Assembly (NCBI RefSeq): GCF_023101765.2
Contig: NC_064215.1
Location: 12,338,001 to 12,402,000, forward strand
Direction of reading: 5' to 3'
Source: Spodoptera frugiperda
Lineage: Eukaryota > Arthropoda > Insecta > Lepidoptera > Noctuidae
Length of the DNA: 64,000 bases
Shown: positions 26,289-38,578 of the stretch, piece by piece
How the letters are laid out: each line of letters starts with the position of its first letter
How positions within the stretch are numbered: position 1 is the stretch's first letter
Made by a program: the position numbers and the translations under genes
Notes under the pieces: model-generated
Told to the model about the DNA's origin: nothing
Database searches by the model: none
What the model saw: the letters and a program-made list of their open reading frames with translations, nothing else

Positions 26289-26443
26289 GATACAGAACAT
26301 TGAGTGTCACAACCTCCCTTCCTAAATGTGCATGGTCTTAGAGTATAAAACCAGGCACGTTTAGGGGTGGAGGTTAGATGTTTGCTGGCAGGATCTTCAT
26401 CATCTTCGTCTGACCATGTCACCAGTAGTATGAAGCGAACGAA

Positions 26444-26527
26444 CCACAGCGGCCTCTCAACCAAAACGAGTCTGGTCAGGGAATAAGAACCTGACCAGAC
26501 ACCGTTTGGTGTGAAGGCAGCTTGTGG
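26444..26527. ncRNA. Pre-miRNA-like 84-nt hairpin
   Basis: A single long imperfect stem-loop. The apical part is a perfect 11-bp stem, GTCTGGTCAGG (26470-26480) with CCTGACCAGAC (26490-26500), around a 9-nt loop GAATAAGAA. Below it the arms continue to pair through small bulges and mismatches: CG/CG, CCAAA/TTTGG, TCA/TGA, GCCT/AGGC, AGC/GCT and finally CCAC (26444-26447) with GTGG (26524-26527), giving about 32 paired bases. Pairing stops there on both sides. Length, small bulges and single terminal loop match an animal miRNA precursor. Both strands would fold, so the strand is undetermined. I do not recognise either arm as a known miRNA. The alternative is the remnant of a palindromic transposon; only one copy is present in this window. 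Confidence 0.45.
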
Positions 26528-27786
26528 ATGTATTTTCTGATATGATCTTCTTCTTGCTATAGGATAAAAACTTACAATATTTGGTTTCAAAAAAGAAATA
26601 ACACACTTATACATAACTAGTGAACAGACATTTTGAATTTAACAGTTTTTTGGTTATTTCAACATCGCAACTAAACTCTTATGTACATAATATATGTATT
26701 TATGAACCGACTCCAGCACCGAGATGTAAGTCAAAAGAAGTACAATTGGAAGTCGTGTCAGGTACTAGGAGCGCAGAGCCAAGCAATAGTGACCACGTCG
26801 CGCGTCGTGAGCAAACACATCGCTCATACGAGGCGCCTCGGGCTGCAGGGGGCGAGTCTATCTGTTCTATATCAATATTATCTAATATACCGGTTGCCAA
26901 TCATACCATGGGATTATTGTTTTTAAATGAATATGATCGCTTCTTCTACTCCTGCTGCTAGTACTGATTACGATTTTCAATTAGATATTTTACAATCATT
27001 AATTTAGTCTATTTTTTCTATACACACTTCAGAATGAGATCCCTACGTAAGAACATTTATTATCTTCTGTTTTACTCTTCTGTCGAACCTCTATGTATAT
27101 CTTGCCCAGAACACCTGCAACAAAGAGATATAATGATACAGTGAGTATTCAAATCACTAAGTATTTCGAAATCGGAGTCAAGTATATAATAATAATGCGC
27201 GAATGATGCGCGACACGTGAATGCGCGAAAAGCGCAGGAGCGTTTCAGGCGGTCAGTCGCACGACTCGAACGAGGCGAGAGAGGGACGTGCCGGGAGCGC
27301 GGGGGGGAAGCAAACACCTTCCTGCGGCGTCGCAATCAATAAAATGGATAGGGGATGCAATTGTCATATACGATGACTCTGACATACCAATACATACTTT
27401 ATTACAAACTTTTTCATGTAAGCCTAATAAAGTACTTAGCGAATTATCTTCTACTTGTCGTTTAAAAAGATACAAAATTTAGTTTTTTTGCGAGTTACAT
27501 GTTTCAGATGCATACACGTGACAATTAAGATTCAAGCCAAACAATGTAACTAGCTATAAAATAATTGTCGGTCCTATAGCTCATGTAATTGGAGATTCAC
27601 ATGAGAGTTTTCTACATCTAGGCGGGCGGCATAGATAGTCAGACAACGCGACGGGAGGCGACGATACATCAATATGACGTCGAACTTTTCTAGCCGACCT
27701 GTAAACGCCACCTAAGCCTTGAAACCGCCCTTATAATCGGGTAATTTTGTACAAATATGACGATGGATATGAAAATAAGTACTTAC
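26528..27786. other. Gene-free stretch upstream side of candidate exon
   Basis: CpG-richer patches at 26790-26860 and 27200-27330, the latter ending in GCGCGGGGGGGAAGC. Short frames on both strands are unsupported. If the candidate exon at 27787-27878 is real, the beginning of its intron lies here. Confidence 0.4.
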
Positions 27787-27878
27787 CTTGATGATTTTGA
27801 TTACTTCAGATGCTGCATCACAGGAGACAGGGCACAGACGACGGGGCGCGCGCACACAGTGAGGGCTCGCGGAGAACT
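27787..27878 (-). promoter_or_regulatory. Candidate promoter and first exon (non-coding)
   Basis: On the minus strand an arthropod-type initiator TCAGTT (27880-27875; start A at 27878) lies in CpG-rich DNA. It is followed 92 nt later by a consensus splice donor, CAAG|GTAAGTACTT (donor GTAAGT at 27786-27781). The exon contains an ATG but its frame closes after four codons, so it would be 5' UTR or lncRNA. No TATA box is evident. A very similar arrangement occurs on + at the right edge (63960-63994), with TCAGTTCT and AGCCCT in the same order. Transcription is inferred, not shown. Confidence 0.35.
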
Positions 27879-27880
27879 GA

Positions 27881-30540
27881 GTCGAGGGGTGCGCTACCTA
27901 TAGGTACTGCACGTTGTAATGTGACATAGAGTAATTAATATCGGTGCAGTTGTCCCACCACGTTCAGCAATAGACTCGACACTTCATATCAGTATGGTTT
28001 GTGTCATGTTTTCTGCTGAACCTGTTGCTGAACCTGAAGTTCTTGTTGGTGACCGTGATTAATAAGTACGTGATTCGGATTTCATTTATTTTAAGATTTT
28101 TTTTTCATCTTATAATTGCCATCATTCTTAGTTTAATGGATTTTGATCTCCAAATCGAAAAAGGCCTTACTCTTGCTTACAAGAAAAGAAAAACTGTAGG
28201 TAGGTTTACACAACTAAGTACTTCCTTACATATATACCTGTTGTATATACATATAGATACATAGTATATGTACCTCTTCACACGTGACAACACAAGTACT
28301 ACATGGTGGTAAAAGGGTTGGATCTCCATCGGATTGGTACACAAATAAGGCGTGTGTAGTGTGTGTACCGACGTGATGGACTGGCGACCTCGCGCGCCGC
28401 GACTGTGGCGACCTCTCTCGACGGCACCCGGCTCGAGTGTTTGATTGGAACCCATCCCGACCGCGGTGCCAATATTTAAAGTGTAGCGACAATATATTAC
28501 AAGATGCGAGGGAGGTCAGGGAACTTTTCAATAATAAATACAAAATAGAAAAGTCTGTATGACCAGGTAGGATCCAAAGGTTGCCAAAATTTCTCGGTAC
28601 TCCTGAGCCAAGAGTGGGAAATCGAATCAAGAACAACATTCAGATTTTCACAATAAGAAGAGTTTTATTTACTAAACCAACAGCGTTGTATTAACGTAAC
28701 CTAAATCAAAGTCTGTAGAATTCACACGTTTCTCGGGAAAAGAAAACAATTTGTACCGCGGTCCAGTGGCGAGGTAATTATAAAGAAACTCCGTGGCGCA
28801 CGGTCCAATCAGGTTATCGCTCCGACCAGGTACAGTACAGGGGTACAATAGATACATACAGTGGCTTGCGATAAATATTGCACATCCATTTTTAAAAGAG
28901 ACAGTTTTGTGTGAGGTCACTATCTTTCCAAGTGAGTGATCGATTAGTTTTAGTAGCTTATACTCATGAGAAGTGTACGCTGTGATTTAGCCGATTGTCT
29001 GTTTCCCAAAGGTTGATGTGCTATATTTATTGCCGGGTAGTGTACAGTAGGCAGTGATTCGATTAGCCAGAACCACTCTGTGCCTCTACTCACACTACGG
29101 AGGTTCACTCTCCTCTCCGCTCCATTTTTTGCGCTTAACGGAACCTTATTAATGGGGATTTTATTTACCCTTTGTTGCGGAAAGAAAAGGTTTTTATTGG
29201 AAGTGGTTCGACTTACGTGTGTGTGTGTGTTATTATATTAGGTCAGTTTAAGTGGAGCGTTGTTAGTACTATGCCATTGTGGTAGAGGGTATGGACACAC
29301 AAGTGCAGCAGGATCTGTTCACAATAAAATTGTGTCTTTTCACTGTATCCAAAATTCTGTAATTTTCATTAATTGTTAAATAAAAAACAAACTGAATAAA
29401 TGAACAACGCAACACAATTAAACCAAGATTGCCTCCATTACAATAAAGTCACGCTCGCCATTTAACAATTTAAAATTAATCAACGGCCAAACAAATTAAA
29501 ATTCCCCTGCACCTGAATACACGTGAAATAAAGACAAAGCCTCACTCGTCCGCATAATAAGCCGCATTATATCCTGATCAAAATTTCAGCCAACTCTGAC
29601 CGGAAGTCGGCGCCCGGATACGAAAGCGGCCGGCAGATGGCGCCGTTTCCTCTTATTGCTGACCGCGGGACAAAGCCTGTCGCTTTGTACTCAGCACCAC
29701 GGTTTACAACACCCCTGCCAATCGACAATCAACCTTATGGCTGTTATAATAAAAATTAACGCGAATGCAAATTAAAGTTAGTACGCATTTTGAAATATGC
29801 AACTAGTTTACCAAGCCAGTTTATGAGTACCCCCAAATTATATTAAAATGAGCTTTATTCCCTTGATTTAAATATGAGTGTGGGTGTATAATGAAGATGG
29901 TGGATGTTAAAATATGCAGTAGTTGTGCCTCGTGGGAGGGGGGGAGTAATTCGTACTTGTTGTTGATTTAATGCCTCTGACGGCGGAGACTGTCTTCAAG
30001 TTTAACAGTTTCTGTAAAGTTTAGTTAATGTAACTAAGAAAATATAACTATGTCCCTACAATAATATAAAACATAATCTACAATCCTAACTACAATAGCC
30101 GTCAGTAAATCAGCTCTCGACATCTCATTACCCAACGAAAGGTCTAGAAGCCTTTATATTAATAAAACCGGTTCCCAGAATTACCCGCCATAAATTCTAA
30201 GATCTCATTAATAGCCAGATTATCACATGACCTATAAAGTTGAGAGCAAAGTAAGCAACACACGTAAGCACCCGTATTAACAACAACATTAGCTAAATTC
30301 AGCAAAATACACATAAATTCCGGTAGATATTACAAAGGTCGAAGGCCGAGCACAATGGGGGGAAAAATTTCGCAAATAAATAACCAACTTGTATAAATAA
30401 TGTTGAACGTTTTGTATCTGTTTTGGCCCATAATTGTGACCGTAACTTTGTACTGGCCATTACTTTACTCTACAATACACGACGAATAAATTATGCGACC
30501 TATTCAAAACAGTATTTAGTGCGTAGCGAATGGAATAAAG
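27881..30540. other. Gene-free stretch
   Basis: No recognised gene. The 137-codon minus frame at 28226-28639 and others do not resemble known proteins. A (GT)n run lies at 29217-29230 and a G-run at 29935-29945. A GGCGCC-rich CpG patch lies at 29605-29650. Confidence 0.4.
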
Positions 30541-30600
30541 TCGTAGACTCCGTGGCTACGGCTACGCGGCTACGCAGCTACGGCTACGAGCGTAGGCCGA
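30541..30600 (+). repeat. GCTACG-rich cluster 1
   Basis: GGCTACG, GCTACGCGGCTACGCAGC and TACGGCTACGAGCGTAGG in immediate succession. Comparable clusters lie at 32252-32312 and 54217-54270. Confidence 0.6.
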
Positions 30601-32251
30601 GCCCTGAAAGATGTTTTCTTTCGTGTTGTATTTCAGTACTAATGGATCTATTGTAGTAATTATTTGTGTTTCTTAGAAGTAATTAATGAAAGGACTTACT
30701 TACCGTGCCTTGTACAGCTTCTGTTACTGATATTTTATACATTTTAATGTAATCGTATTTTCGGGAATCCATCTTGTCAATCTATTTATTGTACATTTTG
30801 TCTGACACAATATAATTAAAATGTTTTGACATTGAATAACGTTTCTGGATATTTATACAAATAAGAACAATTACAGCTTAAACGTAATTGACAGCGTTAA
30901 GCTTTTTTTGGTTTTCTTTGTAAGCGATTCTATAAACTATGCTTTAATAATATTCTTGAATATAAAATGATGATATAAAACACAGGGCAGTGATGACACA
31001 AGACAGTGTCTTCGAGTATAGCACAAAGAGAGGAGCTGGCTAGAGATGTGCAGATTAGTCACGGCTGGCGATGCGACCTCGCGACCTGATGCACTGTGTG
31101 GCCATAGCGGGGCCATACTTCTACAATATGGTTTATTATTTATGGAGATATATAAGTATATCTTATAAGTTGTAGTGGTCTATAGGTTTAAGGCAGGCTT
31201 CTCATTTTTGAGGGTGCGGGTTCAATAATAGCAATGAATGGCAAAGTGCCATTGTGATATTTTTCGAATCGAGTATATACTTTCTAAGATTATTTAGACA
31301 CCACACTGACACATATGTAAATCTGTAGAACACATACAACTTACATGTATCGTGATTAAAATTCATACCGCAGTAATCGAATCTGGTACGAAGTTATCTA
31401 AGTTAACATATTGGCAGGTCTGCGCGTGCGCTGTAAGATATTACGCAAATTGAGCCAATTATAGCAAGTGGTGCTTAAATGTTGTGTTAACAGAACATTA
31501 TGGTAATGTCAGACTTTGATTTAAGCGGAATCATTTGAATAAGTTTATTTTAATGGTCGATTTATTTATACACTTCTTATCGTCTATATTTGGACTTTAC
31601 AATGTATTATGCTGTAAATGACGTCACGTCTTTTAGTTCCCTGAATCTTGTAAGCAGAGCTGAATGTATCAAGTGTTGCACCTACTTTACATGAGTTATA
31701 TTATCAGCCTCATGTTATAGAGGTTATTGCCATTTACTGAGCACAATTCTAGACTCCGTGCTTCAAAATGCGAAGCACTAAACAATTTCCTACAATACTA
31801 CATCAAGCGGGAACGACCGATAGTTGTGTGTTGTACATATATTTTATTTTTATACATTCGGTATATAGTGGTGGTAGTCGTTGCGAGTAAATAGGAAAGT
31901 GTGTATCTTCCATTAAGATTAAGGGAAATCGGAAGATACCCAGTTTTCATATATCTTTTACTAAGACAAAAGAAAATAAAAAATCTCTAGGTGCTTTTTT
32001 GAATTGTTTTATTAAGTGAAGTTGATAAAAATTACTGATTAATTAGAATACGCCTTACATACCTAACTACTAATATGCGCCGTGTTGAACATCACATCAC
32101 ATGATGCAATTAAAATCTAATAAAATGAAGTTACTGTAACCATGTCAGCGATACCTCACTATCTGATTACCCCAAACAAATTATACGGTGCGCCACTTGT
32201 ATATGTCACGTGAATTTTCAATATGAATCGGGGTATAGCGCAGTCCCAAGG
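30601..32251. other. Gene-free stretch
   Basis: AT-rich unique sequence; a perfect CRE palindrome at 31619-31626 is the only motif noted. Confidence 0.4.
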
Positions 32252-32312
32252 CGACGTAGCACCGCTACGCCGTAGACGCTTGCTACGTGCGCGCTACGCA
32301 TCGTAGATACGG
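32252..32312. repeat. GCTACG/CGTAGC cluster 2
   Basis: Contains CGTAGCACCGCTACG (6-bp stem, 3-nt loop), then GTAGACGC, GCTACGTGCGCGCTACGC and CGTAG. It is related in motif content to clusters 1 and 3 but not collinear with them. Confidence 0.5.
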
Positions 32313-33358
32313 CATCAAAGGTAATGTAAATTAAATTGAATTCATAATTCTATTTAGGTATTCTTAAATTGTTGTTTAAATAAATAACAACTTAATCCAC
32401 TCTTTATAGGGTTTAGAATCGAAAGTTTTGTGAAAGATGATCCAAATGAAATACTTGGCTTCCTCCGTAGTATTTGTTATCAGTATACGAAGAAAGTACA
32501 GTTATTTAAGCTGTAATCCAATAAAATATGAAATAAATATTTCTGTTATTTTTAGAACCTTTTATTTTTGTTGGTGTGTATCAGTTATTTGGAACAAGTA
32601 CATGGTGTGACTGAAGAAACAATATTTCGTGCGTTGTCTTGCGTATGTATGTAGCTCAGGTGTGGCGCAGGTTCGCGTCAATATCGCTGATGGAATACTT
32701 GTTACGCGTACACTCGAGTACAACACGCCTACGCTATGCTAAGACGGTTTGCTTAGAAATAATCCTAATAAAAGTCACACAACGTCACGTCTGTTATTCT
32801 TCGTAGCACTGGGTAAAAATGAAGCTATATATTTTTTTTGTTATTTTATAAACTGCTATCTACTAGTACTAGTACAAAGTAGCCTATTATGGTCATACAC
32901 TGAACATGGTTAATATAAGTCAGTTATGGCTTATTCTGAAGCTTGAATCCCTAATACTCAGTAGTCACAATAATGAAAGGAAGGTATATAGTAATCCTAA
33001 GCTACGTTATAATCTTCCAAGCCAAATTTGCCCATAACTCTACGGAGTACCATGAGGCCGAACACTTGTGTAGTCGCGTGTACAGAATGTAGGCAAGCTC
33101 TTACTTTAAGTCGAGGTGTCGGGGCGCATGATAGTCTCCGCGCGGCCGCCGGCAGCCCATTGTGCGCCATGATGGATTGTGTGCCGACGCACTTAGCGAT
33201 CACTTCCAGTACTACTTACCCCGTGGGAGACAGCCATACGCGGCTAACGTGGCCCTTCTACTAATGTCTTGTAATATAATCTTCTAATGCAACACTTTGT
33301 TTGCTTGAATCTCGCGAATTAATGTTGTATAAGTTTGTTTGACCTTGAAACATTACAA
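32313..33358. other. Gene-free stretch
   Basis: The frames at 32997-33203 (-) and 33028-33264 (+) overlap in a CpG-richer patch and neither looks like a known protein. Nothing else seen. Confidence 0.4.
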
Positions 33359-33420
33359 GATGTCTAAAGAGACATCAGACAGACATAAAAACAAGGTCGA
33401 ATTTAGAACACCTTGTTTTT
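33359..33420 (+). other. Two adjacent perfect short hairpins
   Basis: Hairpin 1: GATGTCT (33359-33365), loop AAAG, AGACATC (33370-33376). Hairpin 2: AAAAACAAGGT (33387-33397), 12-nt loop, ACCTTGTTTTT (33410-33420), running into further Ts. The second has the shape of a stem with a T-tract but no Pol III promoter boxes are visible. Confidence 0.6.
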
Positions 33421-36400
33421 TTTTAATTCATACTTACATTTTAACATGCTCAATCTGAAGATAGAAGCTTACATGAAGTAACTGTTGAGACAGTAGAAAA
33501 TAACAAAGGTAATATCAAATGTCTTCTTGTATCGTCTCATTTTGTCCATCCGTGTTGATGGACTGACGAGGACATATAACAATATGTCTCAGCTCAACTC
33601 ATACATAAGTGTACATCATGACGATTACACGACCCGGGTTATGAATGAGAGTACTTACGATACAGCGCGGGTCTCCCTGTAAGTGATAGCAATGCGTGAT
33701 GACGTCACAGAACCGGTATATTTCAGAACAACCTTCATAACTTGCTGTTTGTTTAGGACCGACTGTGGAAAGATGGACTGTGTAAGTGTTCGGGGCGCAC
33801 TTTATACATAATTATACAGAATTACGTTATTGCTGGAAGAAGCATAATGGAGGTTATGTAAATTTCAGAAAAATTGTGTAAAACATGATTTTATAAGTCT
33901 AATATGGATCATGTATAGTTTCAGAATCCTATTGTCACAATCACAAACCACAAAGACCCAATCAACAGTGCTCCTGTAAAGTATCATAAAATAAAGTAGC
34001 AGCTCATCTGCCACGGTTCAAAAATACGATTTTATCTAAGTTTAAATATCAAGAAAATTTTAGCGAAAGTGCTTGGAGAGCTTTTCAGCACTCGACTTTG
34101 CTCCCAGCAGTCTTTTCAGCTCTGAAGAGACATTTCAGTTACAAAGAAATATAAGTCGTCAGTGGAACCTCAAGGAATAAAGCATAAAAATGCTCAAATT
34201 ATGCAAATCGCGCGCGCTTGGTGAAAGTTGCGAATACAGGGACGGAGCCAGGAGTTTGAACATTGTTGCACTGGAATTTGGTTTCTAGACTCACACAAAG
34301 GATTGGGTGATTGTAGGCTTTAACTAACTTGCAATTAAAGACTTCCGCATTTTATGTAATGTGACTGCATTGAATAAAGTACTCACATCGTACAAAATCT
34401 TGATAATGTTCCACATATTGTAAACTGAGAAAATACAAAGTTGGTACCAAATAACGAATACATAGGTTTAGAATAGTTGTGCACATCCCGTCAGCCCTGA
34501 AGCCGGACCTGTGCGTTTATCTTCAAGGATTCATAAGAAGCGGCCGCGACGCTCTCCGCCGTATTGCCAACACTTTTTGTTTTGTAATTTTAACTGGATA
34601 TATTTGACACTCGAGCGCACAACCTCCTCGACTTATTGCCCCTTCTCTCAAACAACGAGCTCTCCAGTTCGTCGACATTGAGATGTTATTCTTATTTTCT
34701 GCTGAAGCGATATTGTCATTGTCCTTTTAATGAAACATTTTATTCAAGTTATATTCTTGGTAGAAAAACATTCGTGGCTCTGTCCGCGCTTGGCAACAAC
34801 TCATCAAAGCGTCGTTGAAGGAACGGATCGCTTTATTTTTAATTACTTGCCAAACTGGGCTGGCTGGAAGACCAATTAAACTGATCGGCGGCTCAAAGGA
34901 GAAATAAAAAGATTCCGCAAACAACGACACTCCTCTAATTACATAACTGGAGGTAGCTAACTGAAGGCCTCTGTTCCATCCACCGTTTGTTTACTCTTCC
35001 CGATTGTACGCGAATTTAGATGCCGTGCCTATACCTGATAGAACTGCCGACTTAATCCGCTTTTAGGCTCTGCTTTTAGATTACCTATTTACACAGAGAG
35101 ATAGAAATCTCAAATCTGAATAGATTTTATAGAAGAAAATCTAAAGTGAAAACCTTCGAACATGAATACAATAATACGGAAAATTCTAAATTTACATTGT
35201 AGACGGTACCTACTCCGACATAAACTGTTTAAATTAGACATGACAGCGTACACCACCCTCTAGCAGCCACTAAACCGCTTACTGGAATCGATAAAAGCTA
35301 ATCACAATGTCATTACCGAAGACAATGGCGCTCGAAATTAATTAAACAAATGGCTAAACAATAGGCTCCCACTTGATCCGAGTTCACAACGGTTAATCCA
35401 GTTTTACTAACTGCTAACAATAATTAAAACTTACTGTTTTAGTTATAACGAGCGGCGGAGATAAGACGCTGCGGTAATAGCTTTTATTGTTAAATCTACG
35501 AGTTAAATGGCTTCTTGTGTTGGTCTCGTGCAGCGTGTACTCCTTGCCGGGAATATTGAGTTACGCGCGCCATTGGGCTTCGAAACCAATCAAATAACTC
35601 GCGCCGGCTGAGTAACGTACGTTTGTTTTCTTTCTGTATCTCCTTCTGTTACTCATTAGAAAGATATGTTATGTGTATGTGAAGTAGCTAGTGAGGGTTA
35701 CTTGTATTTTATCAATTGATTAAGTAATCAAGAAATGGTACAAAATTAACTTTAAATATAGATTTGAATAAGAAATAAGTTCGCTCTCAATTCTTCCTCT
35801 GAAGTATCACAAAAAATGTTAAATTAATTCACTCAATAACGCTTTCTTTGGCAACCTCCAAAAGCAACCTCTAAAATCCCTCGAAATCCTTCATTGTACG
35901 TAATCCTAAACATTTTTATACATTAGTGGGGGAATGAGAATATACCGCCGGCGGACGGTGCGTCGGTGGCGGCGCCCGGCGACCCCGGCGACCCGCGACC
36001 GCGCGATATTTCACGCAGACACGTCAATTTGTCGTCATTACTCGACCGACCTTTATGACGTGCCGTGTAATGCACTTTCACGGTAAATGTCACGTACATA
36101 CATACATTCGCTAAATTATACAAACATTCAACAACGAATTTCATTCTTTAATTCCGTTCAAAGATAAGTAAAAGTACAAATTCCTTCACTGTAATAAATA
36201 TTAAAACGTAAAATTAGCAGCAATAAATTTAATATCCGAAACCATTTCAATTAAACAACCCCTCCGCCGGCGGTGGTCGGTCGCAGCGACCCGAGCGAAA
36301 CACTAAAATTTTTCCAAACACGTTTCACGCAATATTGTTCCCCTTCTAAACCGAGTACCTTTACCTTCAGTCGCGGGCTGACGCAGGAGTGTCGTGAGCG

Positions 36401-38530
36401 TCCCTGGAGCCAATCCTCGGTGGAAATCAGCGACGCTGTCACAACGCATGAGCGATCACTGATGATGTATTCGGTCACAAATCGAGGGTTGTAATTAAAG
36501 TTTCGATGGATGGATGTCGAAAACTAATCATGTTACAGGTGTAATCGATTCCCTAGTTGTTGTGCTGTAACGACTTAACGTATTCAAGTTGATATAGAAA
36601 CTGATGATGGAACTTAATTAAACATTCAGTCGTCAGTCTTCAAGGTTAAGAAGCAAACTTATTTTAGAAAGATTATGTAATGGTAAGATTATTCACATAG
36701 AGATGTTCTTTGACCTTAAAATTTAATCGAGAATAGACTGTTATAAAATCGGTATAGAAATCAATGAACAGTATAGAAACGAGTTACTTCATGATCGCTT
36801 TCTATTGTTTAGAGTGTGTCACAGATGTTTAGACTGGTGAAAGTAGTTCAACATGTGTGAAATGTTATGGAAACAAGTGACACGTGTGTCTCAAGACCAA
36901 TGATACCAATAGAGCCACGTGTCGAGTTACAGAAACGCCAAGTGAATAGAAATCAGACTCTAATCTTTGTCACCACAAAGAAAATCTTAAGATATATGTA
37001 CGTTATTCCATAGCTCCAGATTTTCTCATAGAAAACTAAATACCAACAGTGCAACAATACCCATTTCAATATAAACAACAACAAATGCAAGCGCATCCAT
37101 AAACTAATTCCTTTTCAATCAAATACCACTTGTGACGTCATCAATAAGTTCCCGCCTCCCGCCATTACACGGACATTCGACACACGCGTGCAAAGAATCG
37201 TGACGTGTTAAAACATTTGACTGCGCTCAAAAATTGCAAGTCAGTTATAATTTTAATAATTTCCGGACGGACCCGCGCGACGTCACTCTGTGTCAACAAG
37301 GGACCAAGCTGTGGAGACCTCCCGGCTTCGTACGTGCTTTACATTCTGTTACATCGCTTTTTAATTTCGCTTTCTTAAGTGGTTTAGTCTGACTTGCAAG
37401 TAAGGGTTGTGTTTGAAAATATAGTTGTATGATCTGAATTTAACTCTCCACGAATGCTATAGTTATCTAAACATACATCTTATTTAAATGAAGATTGTAG
37501 AAAAAATACTTTTAAGCAACTCCAGCAATTTGACGTTGAAACATAATATATCAGTTTTATTCAGTAATTATTTAAGTCTTGTACCTACTACTCGTAAGTG
37601 TTTGATGTATTTCAGGCGTTAGAAATAAGTTATATATAATTATTGGTGTTACTTTCATACTCTACTATTATTCCACAATTACAACGCAGAGATCAAGCAC
37701 ACTACACTTGGAACACTAACAAAATGAAAGCAGCGCGCCAGGGGAGGTCAACCTTCGGTGGATTACGGCGAGAGACAGGGGTGTCCGTCCGTGTTGTGCA
37801 CGCTACGCACGTGGCCCGCGATTTGAGGGGACGTAATGAAGTAGGGTGACACCCCTAGTGCGGTACACTAGCAGTGCTAACACACATACAACGCGATGCG
37901 TTAGATATAATGGAGCGATAAAGTAAAATAAAATGTATGTAAATTATTACGGCGAAGGAATAGTGATGCTAATAGAGGGTTACTGGAAGAGGGTCGGTGG
38001 TCGTATCCACGTTTTTACAAAAACTAATCTGCCTATAATTACTGTTTCAAGTTAATTGTATGGTGGTTTCACGTTCTAATATGCTTTGAAGAATAATTTA
38101 TGAAAAAAACTGCGTTGTAGCATCTATGCTACAGAAGTATACATCATGAATTTTGTAGATAGGACTTATGTTAAGTCTTTGCCTGAACTTATATAAAATT
38201 TTGATATTGGAACTTACCTTTTTCTATCTCGTGTGAGTACAGCTTACTCGTAGAATCTGAAACAAGAACAGAATGTTTATGTAAGTTTCGTCTGGGCATG
38301 ATTGTTATGAAACACATGACACACCAATTTTGTTCCACCGTTTACAGAAAAATTTAGATTTCAGTAACAGTTTCTAGATTCTGGAAGATCTTCACAAAAA
38401 TAACCTACTGATTTCCATGTAATATACAATTGTATGAATAAGTTCATTAAGATACAAATAAAATGATTGTCCCCAAATACAGGCCGACCCGCACAACTGC
38501 AGCAAAACGATGTAAACGAATGGCCAGTGG
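33421..38530. other. Gene-free stretch with CpG-rich patches
   Basis: Perfect CRE palindromes at 33700-33707 and 37133-37140. CpG-rich patches at 35935-36010 and 36260-36440; the latter has open frames on both strands (36251-36478 and 36273-36494), a sign of chance. Two CACGTG boxes lie at about 36880-36905, in GACACGTG and CACGTGTC. No gene recognised. Confidence 0.4.
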
Positions 38531-38534
38531 TCGC

Positions 38535-38578
38535 GGGCGGGCGCGGGGCGGCACGGGCGGGCGGTACGGGCGGGCGGG
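38535..38578 (+). other. Strong G-quadruplex-prone (GGGC)n tract
   Basis: Eight G runs of three or four within 44 bases (starting at 38535, 38539, 38545, 38555, 38559, 38568, 38572 and 38576) with loops mostly of 1 to 6 bases. This is the densest G-quadruplex motif of the window and lies in otherwise AT-rich DNA. Confidence 0.7.

Noticed and set aside
28226..28639. 137-codon open frame on minus
   Set aside because: No family resemblance; another frame overlaps on the same strand, and its C-terminal part is simple-sequence-like.
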